Below, piece by piece: positions 10,677 through 19,481 of a stretch of DNA of 64,000 nt; position 1 is the first letter of the stretch, and each line of letters begins with the position of its first letter. The notes below the pieces were generated by a model. The model was not told where the DNA came from. It saw only the letters and a list, made by a program, of their open reading frames with translations, and did not search any database. Source of the stretch: Nitrosomonadales bacterium. Lineage in GTDB: Bacteria > Pseudomonadota > Gammaproteobacteria > Burkholderiales > Gallionellaceae. Location of the stretch: the NCBI GenBank assembly GCA_016721605.1, contig JADKHS010000002.1, positions 1-64,000 on the forward strand, in the 5' to 3' direction. Made by a program: the position numbers and the translations under genes.

Positions 10677-11576
10677 CTAATCACACAAAACTTGATGTAG
10701 CGCTGCACCCAACTCAGTAAACTTGAATTGATAGTCAGCACCTAATATCCGCCTGGGAATAACACGTTGACTGCCCAGTAGCAACTCAGACATTTCACCC
10801 AGCAATGACTTAAGAACCCATACTGGTGCAGGTAGAAAAGCGGGGCGATGAAGGGTTTTTGCCAATGTTTGGGCAAATACCTGGTTAATAACTGGGTTAG
10901 GTGCGGTTAGGTTAAATGGGCCATCAAGCTCAGTGCTATTAAGTAATGCCAAGCAAATGGCCACATAGTCGTCAATATGAATCCAGGGCATCCATTGTTT
11001 ACCACTACCTAGTCGCCCACCCAACCCTAATTTGAACGGCAGTATCATCGGTTGTAAGAAACCGCCATTTTTGCCAATAACCAGGCCTGTGCGTAATTGG
11101 CATACTCGAACACCATGCTCCTTGGCTTTTTCTGCCTCGTTTTCCCATTCGACACAAAGCTGGCGGCCAAAATCGTCTTGGCCAGGTGATGTTTCATCGA
11201 GTATGGTATCGCCCTGGTTACCATAGAAGCCAATTGCTGAGCCACTCAAGAAAACTTCAGGCTTAATTTGTGCACGCGCAATAAATTTCACCAGATCCTC
11301 AGTAATATCAATGCGGCTATGTAGAAGAACTAGTTTGCGTTCATCCGTCCAACGTTTACCAAAAATCGGGGCGCCGGCAAGATTGATAATGGCTTCAAAA
11401 TAATCAGACTCAGATAGTGTCTTCAAGGAATTGAGTGGCGCAACTTGATCGCCAAGCATGGCAGTGACTTTATCAGGGTGGCGGCTATAAACCGTTAATG
11501 TGTGACCCGCTGCAAGTAATGCTGGGCATAATGTTTGGCCAATAAATCCAGTTCCGCCTGTTATCAGTATTTTCAT
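10677..11576 (-). CDS. yfcH: TIGR01777 family epimerase (YfcH-like SDR)
   Basis: An extended short-chain dehydrogenase/epimerase. The N-terminal GGTGFIG is the NAD(P)-binding glycine motif; LSGSAIGFYG holds the SDR Ser/Tyr positions; the C-terminal domain carries FNLTAPNPV and PRRILGADYQF. I start it at 11576 (MKILITGG), because GGAG lies 8 bases upstream and the six residues before it are not family-like. The physiological substrate is unknown; members are often linked to cell division or colony morphology. It stands alone, next to IS remnants on its upstream side. Confidence 0.92.
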   Translation of the reverse strand: MKILITGGTGFIGQTLCPALLAAGHTLTVYSRHPDKVTAMLGDQVAPLNSLKTLSESDYFEAIINLAGAPIFGKRWTDERKLVLLHSRIDITEDLVKFIARAQIKPEVFLSGSAIGFYGNQGDTILDETSPGQDDFGRQLCVEWENEAEKAKEHGVRVCQLRTGLVIGKNGGFLQPMILPFKLGLGGRLGSGKQWMPWIHIDDYVAICLALLNSTELDGPFNLTAPNPVINQVFAQTLAKTLHRPAFLPAPVWVLKSLLGEMSELLLGSQRVIPRRILGADYQFKFTELGAALHQVLCD

Positions 11577-11630
11577 GAATTGGCTCCTTATCAATCATAA
11601 AGCGCAGTGTAACTGGGGTTAGCTCACCCT

Positions 11631-11834
11631 GTGCCGGAACTGGTAGCGCGCAGGCACAATCCAGCTCTTCGGGCATTTGGAGATAGGCTGAGTAGTACAG
11701 GGCTGGTACCTAAGGCGGTGGCGGGAGCGGTGATGCGCAAACTGGCGCATCTTATTTACGGGGTGATCAAATCGGGACAGCCGTTCGATGTCAGTTTTGC
11801 AAGCCGCAATCTTGACTTTCAAGACGGTATCTGA
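11631..11834 (+). pseudogene. IS110-family transposase C-terminal remnant
   Basis: About 67 codons ending AGAVMRKLAHLIYGVIKSG and DFQDGI, which is the end of the second (Transposase_20-type) domain of IS110/IS1111 transposases. The DEDD catalytic domain is absent. The remnant stops 5 bases before the IS4-like element at 11840. Confidence 0.65.
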
Positions 11835-11839
11835 CCCAA

Positions 11840-12534
11840 ATGGCACTTACTTAATGCTTAACCGCATGAAGTAACAAAAGAAACAGGCTGGCATAGTGGT
11901 ACGATTCAGCCGCCAAACCATCGCAACCACCCGGAGCCAGCCCGCATGCATATTAATCGTTCTGCGTTATCCAAACAACATCGCGTCCAACATTACGCTG
12001 CCGCCAACGACGCATTCGATTTTTTCAATATGCTCACTTCTCCCGATCTGCTGGACACGCTGGAAACTTCATTGCCCGAGTATCGCGAGCGGCTATTTCC
12101 GCCAACAGAGACGCTGTCCATGTTCCTCGCGCAAGCTCTAAAACCGGATCGTTCGTGTCAAGGCATCGTCGATGATGCTGCGGTGAAACGCCTGATCCAC
12201 GGCTTGCCGCATTGCAGTACCAATACGGGGGCATACTGCAAAGCCCGCAACGGCTGCCGCTGAAAACGGTCACGGGAATGATTCGGCAGAAGGCTCCACG
12301 TGGCTCTTTTGGTTGGCTTGGAGCGGGATGTCAGCGCGAGAAGAGAACGGGGATAACCTCAAAAAATACTGGCGCTGGTAGCCGAGCAGTCTGTCGGCAA
12401 CCGCCCCGGACGAATCGAGCCAAGGGCAATCAAGCGACGCCCCAAACCCTATCCGCTACTGATAAAAACAAGGGATTTGGCAAGGGAGCAAGTGATGAAA
12501 TATGGGCATCTGAAAAAGCTTAAGTAAGTGCCAT
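11840..12534 (+). mobile_element. Internally deleted IS4-family element with intact terminal repeats
   Basis: The ends are a near-perfect inverted repeat: ATGGCACTTACTTAA at 11840-11854 and its complement at 12520-12534, with GCTT conserved just inside. Between them a frame starting at 11946 gives an IS4 transposase N-terminus (LSMFLAQAL, STNTGAYCKAR). Near 12270 it continues in another frame as QRLPLKTVTGMIRQ. Then most of the DDE core is missing, and the last part (12420-12520) reads RAIKRRPKPYPLL, the usual C-terminal tail. At 695 bases it is about half a full element, so it cannot move alone but could be moved by a related transposase. Confidence 0.72.
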
Positions 12535-13084
12535 TCTGGTCTGTCCCCTGTTGTTTACCGCATAACCAATTAAATTTATTCGGTTTTCAACCGGACAGCA
12601 ATGCCGGAATACAGTCATTTTTTGATCGATTATCACCGTGTTTGACAATTGAACCAGCTTTCAGTACATTCAAAAATTATGGAAAAAGTGGTTTATTTTT
12701 CCTATACTTACTGCCGAGGCTAGCATTCCGGGCAGGCCGTTGCAGCCAACCGGCGTCGATACCGGTCACTTCAGGATGACCACTGCCAACGATGCCGCAA
12801 TGATCGATTGCCGCCTACCACCCGAGCGGGCATGACCCGCTACGGGACGGCCATACCGATCAGGCCTACCATTAGTTATGCTTTATGAAATACTTTAATA
12901 GGCTTTACAGGTGTTATTGGAATGACAATAGTTTTATTTTTAAACTTTATGTTTATGCATGCAATTGGATAGAGTGTTCGACGTAACCATTTCGTCAGTT
13001 CACTGACAAGCCGTTTTCCAGGCGACTGGCCAGGCCCCCAACCCGGTTGCCCTTTCCATCTGTTTCACTTTTTAAGGAGTCCAC
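12535..13084. other. Upstream region of the GC-rich surface-protein operon
   Basis: A 550-base stretch without a credible gene. It begins AT-rich and turns GC-rich around 12720-12850, where there is a short perfect hairpin (AGCGGG/CCCGCT, about 12817-12833). It contains one reasonable sigma-70-like promoter (12642-12670) and ends in AAGGAG, 6 bases before the first operon ATG. It probably holds the control region that came with the operon. Confidence 0.4.
12642..12670 (+). promoter_or_regulatory. Candidate sigma-70 promoter for the tail-fibre-domain operon
   Basis: TTGACA at 12642-12647 matches the -35 consensus exactly and TACATT at 12665-12670 is a fair -10, with a 17-base spacer. It lies about 415 bases before the first ATG, so a long leader would follow. 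This rests on pattern only. Confidence 0.3.
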
Positions 13085-14296
13085 ATGAAGCCGAATTTCT
13101 TGCAGACGTCGCTGGCGCTGGCGCTTTTGGCCGCCGTCCCCGCACGCGCCGACCAGGTCATCCCGGACGATCTGATCGTTCAGGGCTCGATTTGCGCCGG
13201 GACCGATTGCGTCAACAACGAGAGCTTCGGCTTCGACACCGTGCGCTTGAAGGCGAACGACACGCGCATCAAGTTCGAGGACACCAGCGTTGGCACTTTC
13301 CCGAGCAATGACTGGCAGCTGACGGCCAACGATACGGACAGCGGCGGCGGTGGTAATTACTTTGCGATCGACGATATCACCGGCGCGAAAACGCCCCTGA
13401 AAATCATGGCGGGTGCGCCCAGCAATTCCCTACATATCAACGCCAGCGGACTCGTCGGCCTAGGCACCGCGGCACCGATCCTGAACCTGCACATCAAGAC
13501 CGGCACATCACCTGCCATCCGCCTGGAACAGGATGCCAACGGGGGTTTTAGCCCGTATACCTGGGACCTAGGCGGCAATGATGCCGGCTTTTTCATCCGT
13601 GACCTGACCGGCGGCAGCAACCTGCCGCTGCGCATCCGGCCAGGGGCACCGACCAGCAGCATCGATATCGCGGCGGATGGCAAGGTGGGCATCGGCAACA
13701 CGTCGCCGGCCGCCAGCCTGCACATCCTCGGCAGCCAGGGCAGCAGCAGCCTACGCATCGAGGACGCCAACGCCACGACGGCGCCACGCACCCTGCTGAC
13801 GCTGGTCAACAACGGCGGGGTGACCGCCAGCTATAGCGTGGCACCGGGGATTGCCTGGGAAACCCGTGCCGACGCCAGCAGCTGGACCATTGCCCAGGCC
13901 GGAGCATCAGGGTCGGGACAGTTCAGGCTCGATGACTCGGGCAATCTGGCGATTAGCGGCACCCTCAGCCAGGGTTCCAGCCGCACCCTGAAGACCGACA
14001 TTCACTCGGTCGACCGCAACGCCCTGCTCGACAAGGTCCTGGCGCTGCCACTGTATGCCTGGCGTTACAAGTCAGCACCAGTTCACGAGCGGCATCTCGG
14101 GCCGATGGCCGAAGACTTCCACGAGCTGTTCGGCACCGGCAGCGATCCGCGCCGGTTGGCACCGTCCGATGTCGCGGGCGTCGCCCTGGGGGCGCTTCAG
14201 GCACTGGCCGGCAAGGTCGCCGAAAAGGACACCCAGATCAACGCGATCAAGCGCCGCATCGAGGCGATCGAAGCGCGCCTGGCCGGTTCACTCTAA
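13085..14296 (+). CDS. Secreted tail-fibre-domain protein with S74-like C-terminal chaperone domain (paralogue 1)
   Basis: A 403-residue protein with a Sec-type signal peptide (cleavage likely after the ARA near residue 22). The body has repeated beta-rich units of the form GLGTAAPILNLHI / VGIGNTSPAASLHI, which are the usual shaft repeats of fibre proteins. The C-terminal 110 residues match the peptidase S74 intramolecular chaperone domain: SSRTLKTDI, LPLYAWRYK, HLGPMAEDFHELFG, VAGVALGALQAL, then a coiled coil. Ser298 and Lys303 have the Ser-x4-Lys spacing of the S74 self-cleavage site. AAGGAG precedes the start. GC content is clearly above the flanks. It is probably a trimeric surface fibre; binding target unknown. 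Phage origin is possible, but no other phage gene is present. Confidence 0.78.
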   Translation: MKPNFLQTSLALALLAAVPARADQVIPDDLIVQGSICAGTDCVNNESFGFDTVRLKANDTRIKFEDTSVGTFPSNDWQLTANDTDSGGGGNYFAIDDITGAKTPLKIMAGAPSNSLHINASGLVGLGTAAPILNLHIKTGTSPAIRLEQDANGGFSPYTWDLGGNDAGFFIRDLTGGSNLPLRIRPGAPTSSIDIAADGKVGIGNTSPAASLHILGSQGSSSLRIEDANATTAPRTLLTLVNNGGVTASYSVAPGIAWETRADASSWTIAQAGASGSGQFRLDDSGNLAISGTLSQGSSRTLKTDIHSVDRNALLDKVLALPLYAWRYKSAPVHERHLGPMAEDFHELFGTGSDPRRLAPSDVAGVALGALQALAGKVAEKDTQINAIKRRIEAIEARLAGSL

Positions 14297-14310
14297 GTAC
14301 TGCGGAGATC

Positions 14311-15531
14311 ATGATGAAACGACTTTTCTGCATTCCGCTAGTGCTTGGCCTGTCCCTGGTAAACAGCGCTCGCGCCGATCAGGTGATCCTGGACGACCTC
14401 ATCGTCCAGGGCTCGACCTGTACCGGTTTTGATTGCGTCAACAATGAGATCTTTGGTCTCGATTCCCTGCGCCTGAAGGAAAACAACCTACGCATCAAGT
14501 TCGAGGACATCAGTCCTGCCCCCTTACCCGGCAATGACTGGCAGATCACCGCCAACGATTCTGCATCGGGCGGCGCAAACCAGTTCTCCATCGAAGACAT
14601 CAGTGCCGCGCAGGTGCCTTTCAAGCTGATAGCCGGTGCCCGCAGCAACAGCCTGCTGATCTCACCGACCGGGGCGATCGGCCTGGGCAGTGCTGCACCG
14701 GTGCTGAACCTGCACATACTGAAATCGGATACCCCAGCGATGCGTCTGGAACAGGATGCCAGCGCAACGCCGCAGACTTGGGACGTTGCCGGCAACGAAG
14801 CGAATTTTTTCGTGCGTGACGTGACCTCGGGTTCACGCTTGCCGCTGCGCATTCGGCCCGGCGCCCGGCATAACAGCCTGGTGCTTGCCGGCAATGGCGC
14901 CATCGGCGTCGGTACGCCGCTTCCCCAGGCGCAGATGCACCTGTTTGGCAGCGCCGGGGACACCCAGCTCAAGGTGGAAGAAACCAGCGGCACCACGGCG
15001 GCACGCACACTGCTTGAAATCGCCAACCTCGGCGAGATCGTCAGCCGTTTCGATGCCGCCAACAGTCACTGGCTGCAACAGATCGCCGCCAGCAACTACC
15101 GGCTGACCACCGGGAGCAGCAGCCTGCCTAGGCTGACCTTGAGCGACAGCGGCAATCTGGCCATCCCGGGCAGCCTGTCTCAGGGTTCCAGCCGCAGCCT
15201 GAAGCAGGACATCGTGCCGCTGGATATTGGCGGCAGCAGCGCCAAGGTGCTCAACCTGCCGCTGTTCGATTGGCGCTATATCGAAGATGTAGCCGCGGGG
15301 CGCGCCAAGGATAGCCACATTGGGCCGATGGCCGAGGATTTCCACGCCCGCTTTGCCACCGGCGCCGACCCGCAACGCTTGGCGCCCGGGGACGTCGCCG
15401 CGGTGGCCTTGGTCGCGGTCAAGGACCTCGACCGGCAGCTCGCAGAAAAAGACGCCCAACTGGTCGCCCTGCTGGACCGTCTGGACCGCCTGGAGCGGCA
15501 TCTGGAAAGCGTCGAGAGGACCCAGCCATGA
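14311..15531 (+). CDS. Secreted tail-fibre-domain protein with S74-like C-terminal chaperone domain (paralogue 2)
   Basis: A 406-residue paralogue of the preceding gene, 14 bases downstream, with the same plan: signal peptide ending in SARA, DQVILDDLIVQGSTCTGFDC opening the mature protein, fibre repeats (IGLGSAAPVLNLHI, IGVGTPLPQAQMHL), then the S74-like domain (SSRSLKQDI, LPLFDWRYI, HIGPMAEDFHARF) and a C-terminal coiled coil. The Ser-x4-Lys spacing is kept. The two copies differ throughout but align end to end, so this is an old tandem duplication. Its stop overlaps the start of the IPTL-CTERM gene (ATGA), pointing to one operon. Confidence 0.78.
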   Translation: MMKRLFCIPLVLGLSLVNSARADQVILDDLIVQGSTCTGFDCVNNEIFGLDSLRLKENNLRIKFEDISPAPLPGNDWQITANDSASGGANQFSIEDISAAQVPFKLIAGARSNSLLISPTGAIGLGSAAPVLNLHILKSDTPAMRLEQDASATPQTWDVAGNEANFFVRDVTSGSRLPLRIRPGARHNSLVLAGNGAIGVGTPLPQAQMHLFGSAGDTQLKVEETSGTTAARTLLEIANLGEIVSRFDAANSHWLQQIAASNYRLTTGSSSLPRLTLSDSGNLAIPGSLSQGSSRSLKQDIVPLDIGGSSAKVLNLPLFDWRYIEDVAAGRAKDSHIGPMAEDFHARFATGADPQRLAPGDVAAVALVAVKDLDRQLAEKDAQLVALLDRLDRLERHLESVERTQP

Positions 15532-16220
15532 ACCGGCCCACCCTCCACCCCGAAGCCCGCAGCCTGGGCATGGCTGGTCGACACCTGCTGGGCACCGCAC
15601 TGTTCTGCCTGCTCGCCGGGCCGGTATCCGGCGCACCGTTGACGGTGTCTCCGCCCAGCCTGCCGCCGGTCGTCGCCGGCAGCCCCTATAACGTCACCAT
15701 CACGCCCAGCGATGGCAGCGCGCCTTACCATTTCAGCCTCGCCGCCGGCCTGCTGCCGCCCGGCCTGACGCTCAGCACCGCCCCGACGAATGCCACCCTT
15801 AGCGGCACCGCCGGAGCCTTCAGCAGCTATGACTTCACCCTGGCGATCGGCGACAGCATCGGCGCAGAACGCTATCTGAGAGGACTTTCACTGCCGAACA
15901 CCGTGGCCAGTGGCAGCAACCTGCCGCTCAGTCCGCCAGGGTCGACCGGCCCTTATGGCATCGTCATCCTCAGTGGCGCCCTGCCGCCGGGCATGGTCAT
16001 CGACAGCAACGGCAACCTGACCGGGAATCCGAGTCAGTCGGGCCGGTTCAGCGCGGTCGTCGAGTTCACCGACAGCCTCGGCAACAAAACCATCCTGACG
16101 CTGAGCCTCGATGCCATCGCCCCGGAGCCAGCCCGCCCGGTTCCGACGCTGTCCACCTGGGCGTTATGGCTGCTCAGCCTGGGCGTGCTTGTCCTGGGTC
16201 TTCGCCGCACGCGTATCTAG
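15528..16220 (+). CDS. Putative Ig-like surface protein with IPTL-CTERM sorting signal
   Basis: A 230-residue protein. An N-terminal signal segment (LLGTALFCLLAGPVSG) is followed by two putative Ig-like (He_PIG-type) modules, recognisable by LPPVVAGSPYNVTITPSDG / LLPPGLTLS and by ALPPGMVIDSNGNLTG. The last 28 residues are a textbook IPTL-CTERM signal: PVPTLSTWALWLLSLGVLVLGL followed by basic RRTRI. Such tails are thought to direct membrane retention and processing. It overlaps paralogue 2 by 4 bases. The operon thus supplies two fibres and one membrane-retained partner, which is an inference from the arrangement. Confidence 0.8.
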   Translation: MNRPTLHPEARSLGMAGRHLLGTALFCLLAGPVSGAPLTVSPPSLPPVVAGSPYNVTITPSDGSAPYHFSLAAGLLPPGLTLSTAPTNATLSGTAGAFSSYDFTLAIGDSIGAERYLRGLSLPNTVASGSNLPLSPPGSTGPYGIVILSGALPPGMVIDSNGNLTGNPSQSGRFSAVVEFTDSLGNKTILTLSLDAIAPEPARPVPTLSTWALWLLSLGVLVLGLRRTRI

Positions 16221-16239
16221 AGGAGCCTGCCGGCTGCGC

Positions 16240-16260
16240 ACGGACCGCGAGCCGGTCCGT
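16240..16260 (+). terminator. Hairpin after the tail-fibre-domain operon
   Basis: A perfect 8-base stem (ACGGACCG/CGGTCCGT) with a 5-base loop, 20 bases past the last stop codon. There is no good T-run after it, so it may act as a weak terminator or only protect the mRNA end. Confidence 0.35.
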
Positions 16261-16391
16261 TGCCGCTTTCTGGGCGTTGACCCGACGAATGCATATGCGA
16301 CACAAACAAATTTGGAAAATTCAGTAGAATGGGGGACAGACTACGGCTTATCTCATTCACCAAGCAATTCCCCCGTTTCTGGCTCCACCGC

Positions 16392-16650
16392 TCAACGTGG
16401 CCTTCCCGACTTTCCGGGCACGGCACGCCGCCCCAAAGCCGTTGATACCTGTGCCGCGAAGGCCGCATTTCCAAGCGCAAAATTTCCGTTCGTTGCACGG
16501 CGGATTTCATCGACCAGGCCCGGTTCCAATTCGAATCTAAACAATTCACGATACGCCGCTGCGCGGCTCGCCGCATCCTTACCAAGTACCTGGTATAGCG
16601 GAGTTCAAGGAGCCAGTTCTAATATTTCAACATTTCGTTCCATCACAGCA
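16392..16650 (-). pseudogene. REP-associated tyrosine transposase C-terminal remnant
   Basis: Reading leftward, the frame ending at the TGA at 16392 gives LYQVLGKDAASRAAAYRELF, then DEIRRATNGNFALGNAAF and LGRRAVPGKSGRP. This is the C-terminal region of REP-associated tyrosine transposases. A TGA at about 16600 interrupts the frame, and the catalytic HxH domain is absent. Together with the fragment at 5199-5273 it shows past activity of this transposase type. Confidence 0.6.
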
Positions 16651-16656
16651 TCCTTA

Positions 16657-17574
16657 CTATTGCACTTTCTCAATGCTGTAGGTTACATGCAACGAATGGG
16701 TTGCGCCCGCTGCGACTTTAACTATGTTCTCTGCCGCATTCGCGCTTTCCACGCAGACCATGCCGCGATAGCCAGTGTCGCTGCCGAAATCGCCCATTTT
16801 CGCGGCTTTTTCCACCCATGGGTTCCACACAACCGTGGAAAGACTGCCGCGCTTGGCAATGCGAATACGGCGCTTATGGCCGCTGTCATCAAGCAAACAA
16901 TCCGAGTTAGTATCCACGTAAAGGCGGTCTACTTCTGCGGCTATGGTGATTGCGTCTGCCTGTGTTCTGCGCTGCCAATCACCCACCTTGTCAAGATAAG
17001 CGCAGCCTTCTAAACCGGTGATGCAAATATTATCCACATCGCTGATAGCAAAATATGTATGCAACGCTTCGCCAATTTCAAACATTGCTTGGCCGGTATT
17101 TTCGGTGACAAGTTCCACACTCATCTCCTTACCAACAGTAACGATGTTCCGCACCCGACAAGCATGCGGCCATTGCGCAGAAGGAATTGAGCTCTGTGGC
17201 AATTCAAAGGTAATGCGCGTGCCGCCATCTGATAATGCTTCGCTGGCCACCACTTGCCAGGGAACGGTACGGGCAAACCCATGAGCTGAAAAGGTGCTGT
17301 CGGTTGCATGGGCACCAAACCACGGCCAACAAATTGGCACACCGCCACGAATGGATTTGCCGCGCACTAATTTGGCTGCAGGACTGATCCAAATAACCGG
17401 TTTTTCGCCCACAGGCTCAAAGGTCATGACATGCGCACCCTGTAATGCAATAGTGGACTGTGCTTGCTTATTGGCAATGCGCGCCATAATCAAACCGTTC
17501 ACGTCCTCAGTAAATTCAAGTTGTCCAGGAATGGCGAATTTTTGGTTAAGCGTGGTTACATCTAGCTGGCTCAT
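16657..17574 (-). CDS. D-hexose-6-phosphate mutarotase (glucose-6-phosphate 1-epimerase family, YeaD-like)
   Basis: A 305-residue galactose-mutarotase-fold protein. GGVPICWPWFGAH and AHGFART are the family's sugar-phosphate-binding segments, the central EALHTYF contains the catalytic-site histidine region, and VWNPWVEKAAKMGDF and GMVCVESAN lie near the end. The family interconverts alpha and beta anomers of hexose-6-phosphates. It is a single gene; its 3' end abuts the transposase remnant. The start at 17574 (MSQLDV) is plausible but has no strong ribosome-binding site. Confidence 0.92.
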   Translation of the reverse strand: MSQLDVTTLNQKFAIPGQLEFTEDVNGLIMARIANKQAQSTIALQGAHVMTFEPVGEKPVIWISPAAKLVRGKSIRGGVPICWPWFGAHATDSTFSAHGFARTVPWQVVASEALSDGGTRITFELPQSSIPSAQWPHACRVRNIVTVGKEMSVELVTENTGQAMFEIGEALHTYFAISDVDNICITGLEGCAYLDKVGDWQRRTQADAITIAAEVDRLYVDTNSDCLLDDSGHKRRIRIAKRGSLSTVVWNPWVEKAAKMGDFGSDTGYRGMVCVESANAAENIVKVAAGATHSLHVTYSIEKVQ

Positions 17575-18080
17575 TTTTTAATCCTTGAAGTATCGTTCCA
17601 CGTTAAATTAAATTTATTTACTATTAGTCAATCCACAGTTCGGGCACATATCTCAGCAGTGTATTTCGTATCCCATGACGCCAGTTTAAACACCCATGTG
17701 CCCGGATCATTTCACTAGTAAGTTTGGAAAACACTGGTCAAACGAAAAAACAATTTTGATCGTCCAAGTTTCCATGTTGAAATTTGATACGGTCGGGTGA
17801 TTTTGATGCCCGCAAATAATTTATTCAAAGTTAAATGCGGGGAAAACCAATTACTTTATCTACGGCACATCATACAACAATTATTCGATATGAATTACGC
17901 GCCTATCCACGCTAAGCGGTATGATTGCCTAACGCTTAACATCGGATGTATATGTGGGCTGAACCTGATAAAAATACGTTTGGCAAATTTGCCAAGTAGC
18001 TAAAACTATATTGTAATTGCATCTCCGCCCCTTTATCTCAAGTAGCAAAATTCTGCCGCACATCAACCGAGGAGATTAAA
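17575..18080. other. Intergenic region, nothing identified
   Basis: 505 bases, AT-rich, between the mutarotase (leftward) and the metacaspase (rightward), so it must hold both promoters. Short frames here do not resemble proteins. The only clear signal is GAGGAG, 7 bases before the metacaspase ATG. Confidence 0.4.
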
Positions 18081-18993
18081 ATGGAAAAGAAAGCTAAATT
18101 ACCCACAACCAAAGCCAAGGCAATGTCGTTGCACATTGGCCTAAATGCTGTGAACCCTAGCGAATATGGTGGCTGGAGCGGCGAGCTCAGTGCCTGCGAA
18201 TTTGATGCCAAGGACATGGCGGCGATTGCCAAGTCGCGTGGCATGAAATCCACCGTGTTGCTGACCAAAAAGGGCACCCGTGCCAATATGCTGGCCGCCC
18301 TTCGTAGTGCCGCCAAGCAATTGGCAGCCGGTGACCTGTTCTTCCTTACCTATTCCGGTCATGGCGGCCAAGTACCCGATGTCACTGGGGAAGAAGATGA
18401 CAAAAAAGACGAGACTTGGTGCCTCTATGACGGCCAACTCATCGACGACGAGCTGTATTTCGAATTAAGCCAATTCGCAGCGGGGGTTCGTGTGCTTGTG
18501 CTCTCCGACAGTTGCCATAGCGGTACCGTAACGTGCTGCACCACCGCAGCCCGGCATGATCTGGCTGCCGACTGGGCGCTCAAAGATGATGCCGCTTGCC
18601 GTGGGTATGCGTACCTACCGCGAACACCAAGCATTTTATGACAAGCTGCAACAAGACTTGGCTAAGGCCGCCGGTAAAGCTTCACTACCGGATCCGGACA
18701 GTGTGCTCGCCCAACTGGCCGTGAGTCCGCGGCTAACTGCGATCGCGAAAAAATTCAAACCGGCGGTCATTCTAATCTCCGGCTGCCAAGACAACCAGAC
18801 ATCCATGGATGGCGAACACAACGGTGCATTCACCGAGCAGCTGTTAAAAGTGTGGAATAACGGCTCCTACAGCGGCAATTATGCCAAGTTCCATGCTGCC
18901 ATTAAGACCCTTTTGCCTGCCGACCAAACGCCCAACCTGTTTACGCTAGGTGCGGCGGCGCGCTTTCTGACTCAGCAGCCCTTTAGTATTTGA
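18081..18993 (+). CDS. Metacaspase-like caspase-family cysteine peptidase, frame-broken
   Basis: The first piece has the p20-type fold with the catalytic dyad: His94 in YSGHGGQ and Cys145 in DSCHSG. The second piece (from about 18590, another frame) continues with MPLAVGMRTYREHQAFYDKL and a p10-like end, KPAVILISGCQDNQTSMDG and GAFTEQLLKVWNNG. One base shift near 18590 joins them into about 300 residues, the size of a single-domain bacterial metacaspase. No signal peptide or prodomain is visible. Substrates are unknown; the family cleaves after Arg or Lys and is often calcium-activated. GAGGAG precedes the ATG. No toxin-antitoxin-like or regulatory partner is adjacent. Confidence 0.82.
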
Positions 18994-19244
18994 GACGACG
19001 CTCGGTGTTGTCTGCGGTAAGCGAACAATGGCCACCACCACCTCAAGGTAATATGGTACTAATTGCCCAGCAATTGATGAACATCAATCATGGCAGGGCA
19101 ATTTTCCATAAAAATTTATAGGATACGCAATGGCAAGGGGGAAACGGGACGTAAAAACTTACTGCGGTGATCGATCATAATTATCCAGAAGTTACGAACA
19201 TTCCCGCTAAATAATGGCTACCTGTTACTTGCCCTTCGCCGCCA

Positions 19245-19481
19245 TTAGTTTTTCATATTTAGCTTGAAGTTGCTCCCTGCTTTCCGTATGAACGGGTCAA
19301 GCGGAATGCAATCTACCGGACAAACTTCCACGCATTGTGGCGTTTCATAATGCCCCACGCACTCAGTGCATTTGCTGGGATTAATGTAATAAATAGTATC
19401 GCCTTGCGAAATAGCTTCGTTCGGGCATTCTGGCTCGCACACGTCGCAGTTGATACATTCATCGGTAATAATCAGGGCCAC
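19245..19481 (-). CDS. fdx: YfhL-type 2[4Fe-4S] ferredoxin
   Basis: A 78-residue ferredoxin with two cluster motifs: CINCDVCEPECP and CTECVGHYETPQCVEVCP. The second has the enlarged spacing typical of the Allochromatium-type ferredoxins. It would carry electrons at low potential. The start overlaps the end of coaD by about 10 bases, an arrangement common in Betaproteobacteria. Confidence 0.95.
   Translation of the reverse strand: MALIITDECINCDVCEPECPNEAISQGDTIYYINPSKCTECVGHYETPQCVEVCPVDCIPLDPFIRKAGSNFKLNMKN

Noticed and set aside
12817..12833. AGCGGG/CCCGCT hairpin as a terminator
   Set aside because: No T-run follows and no gene ends before it, apart from an IS relic 280 bases away.
14379..15636. 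Long minus-strand frames (227 and 267 residues) opposite the second fibre gene
   Set aside because: High GC content produces long antisense frames; the plus-strand genes have signal peptides, known domains and overlapping starts and stops.
13085..16220. Prophage
   Set aside because: Only the fibre-type domains suggest phage. There is no integrase, capsid, terminase or lysis gene, and the proteins carry signal peptides.
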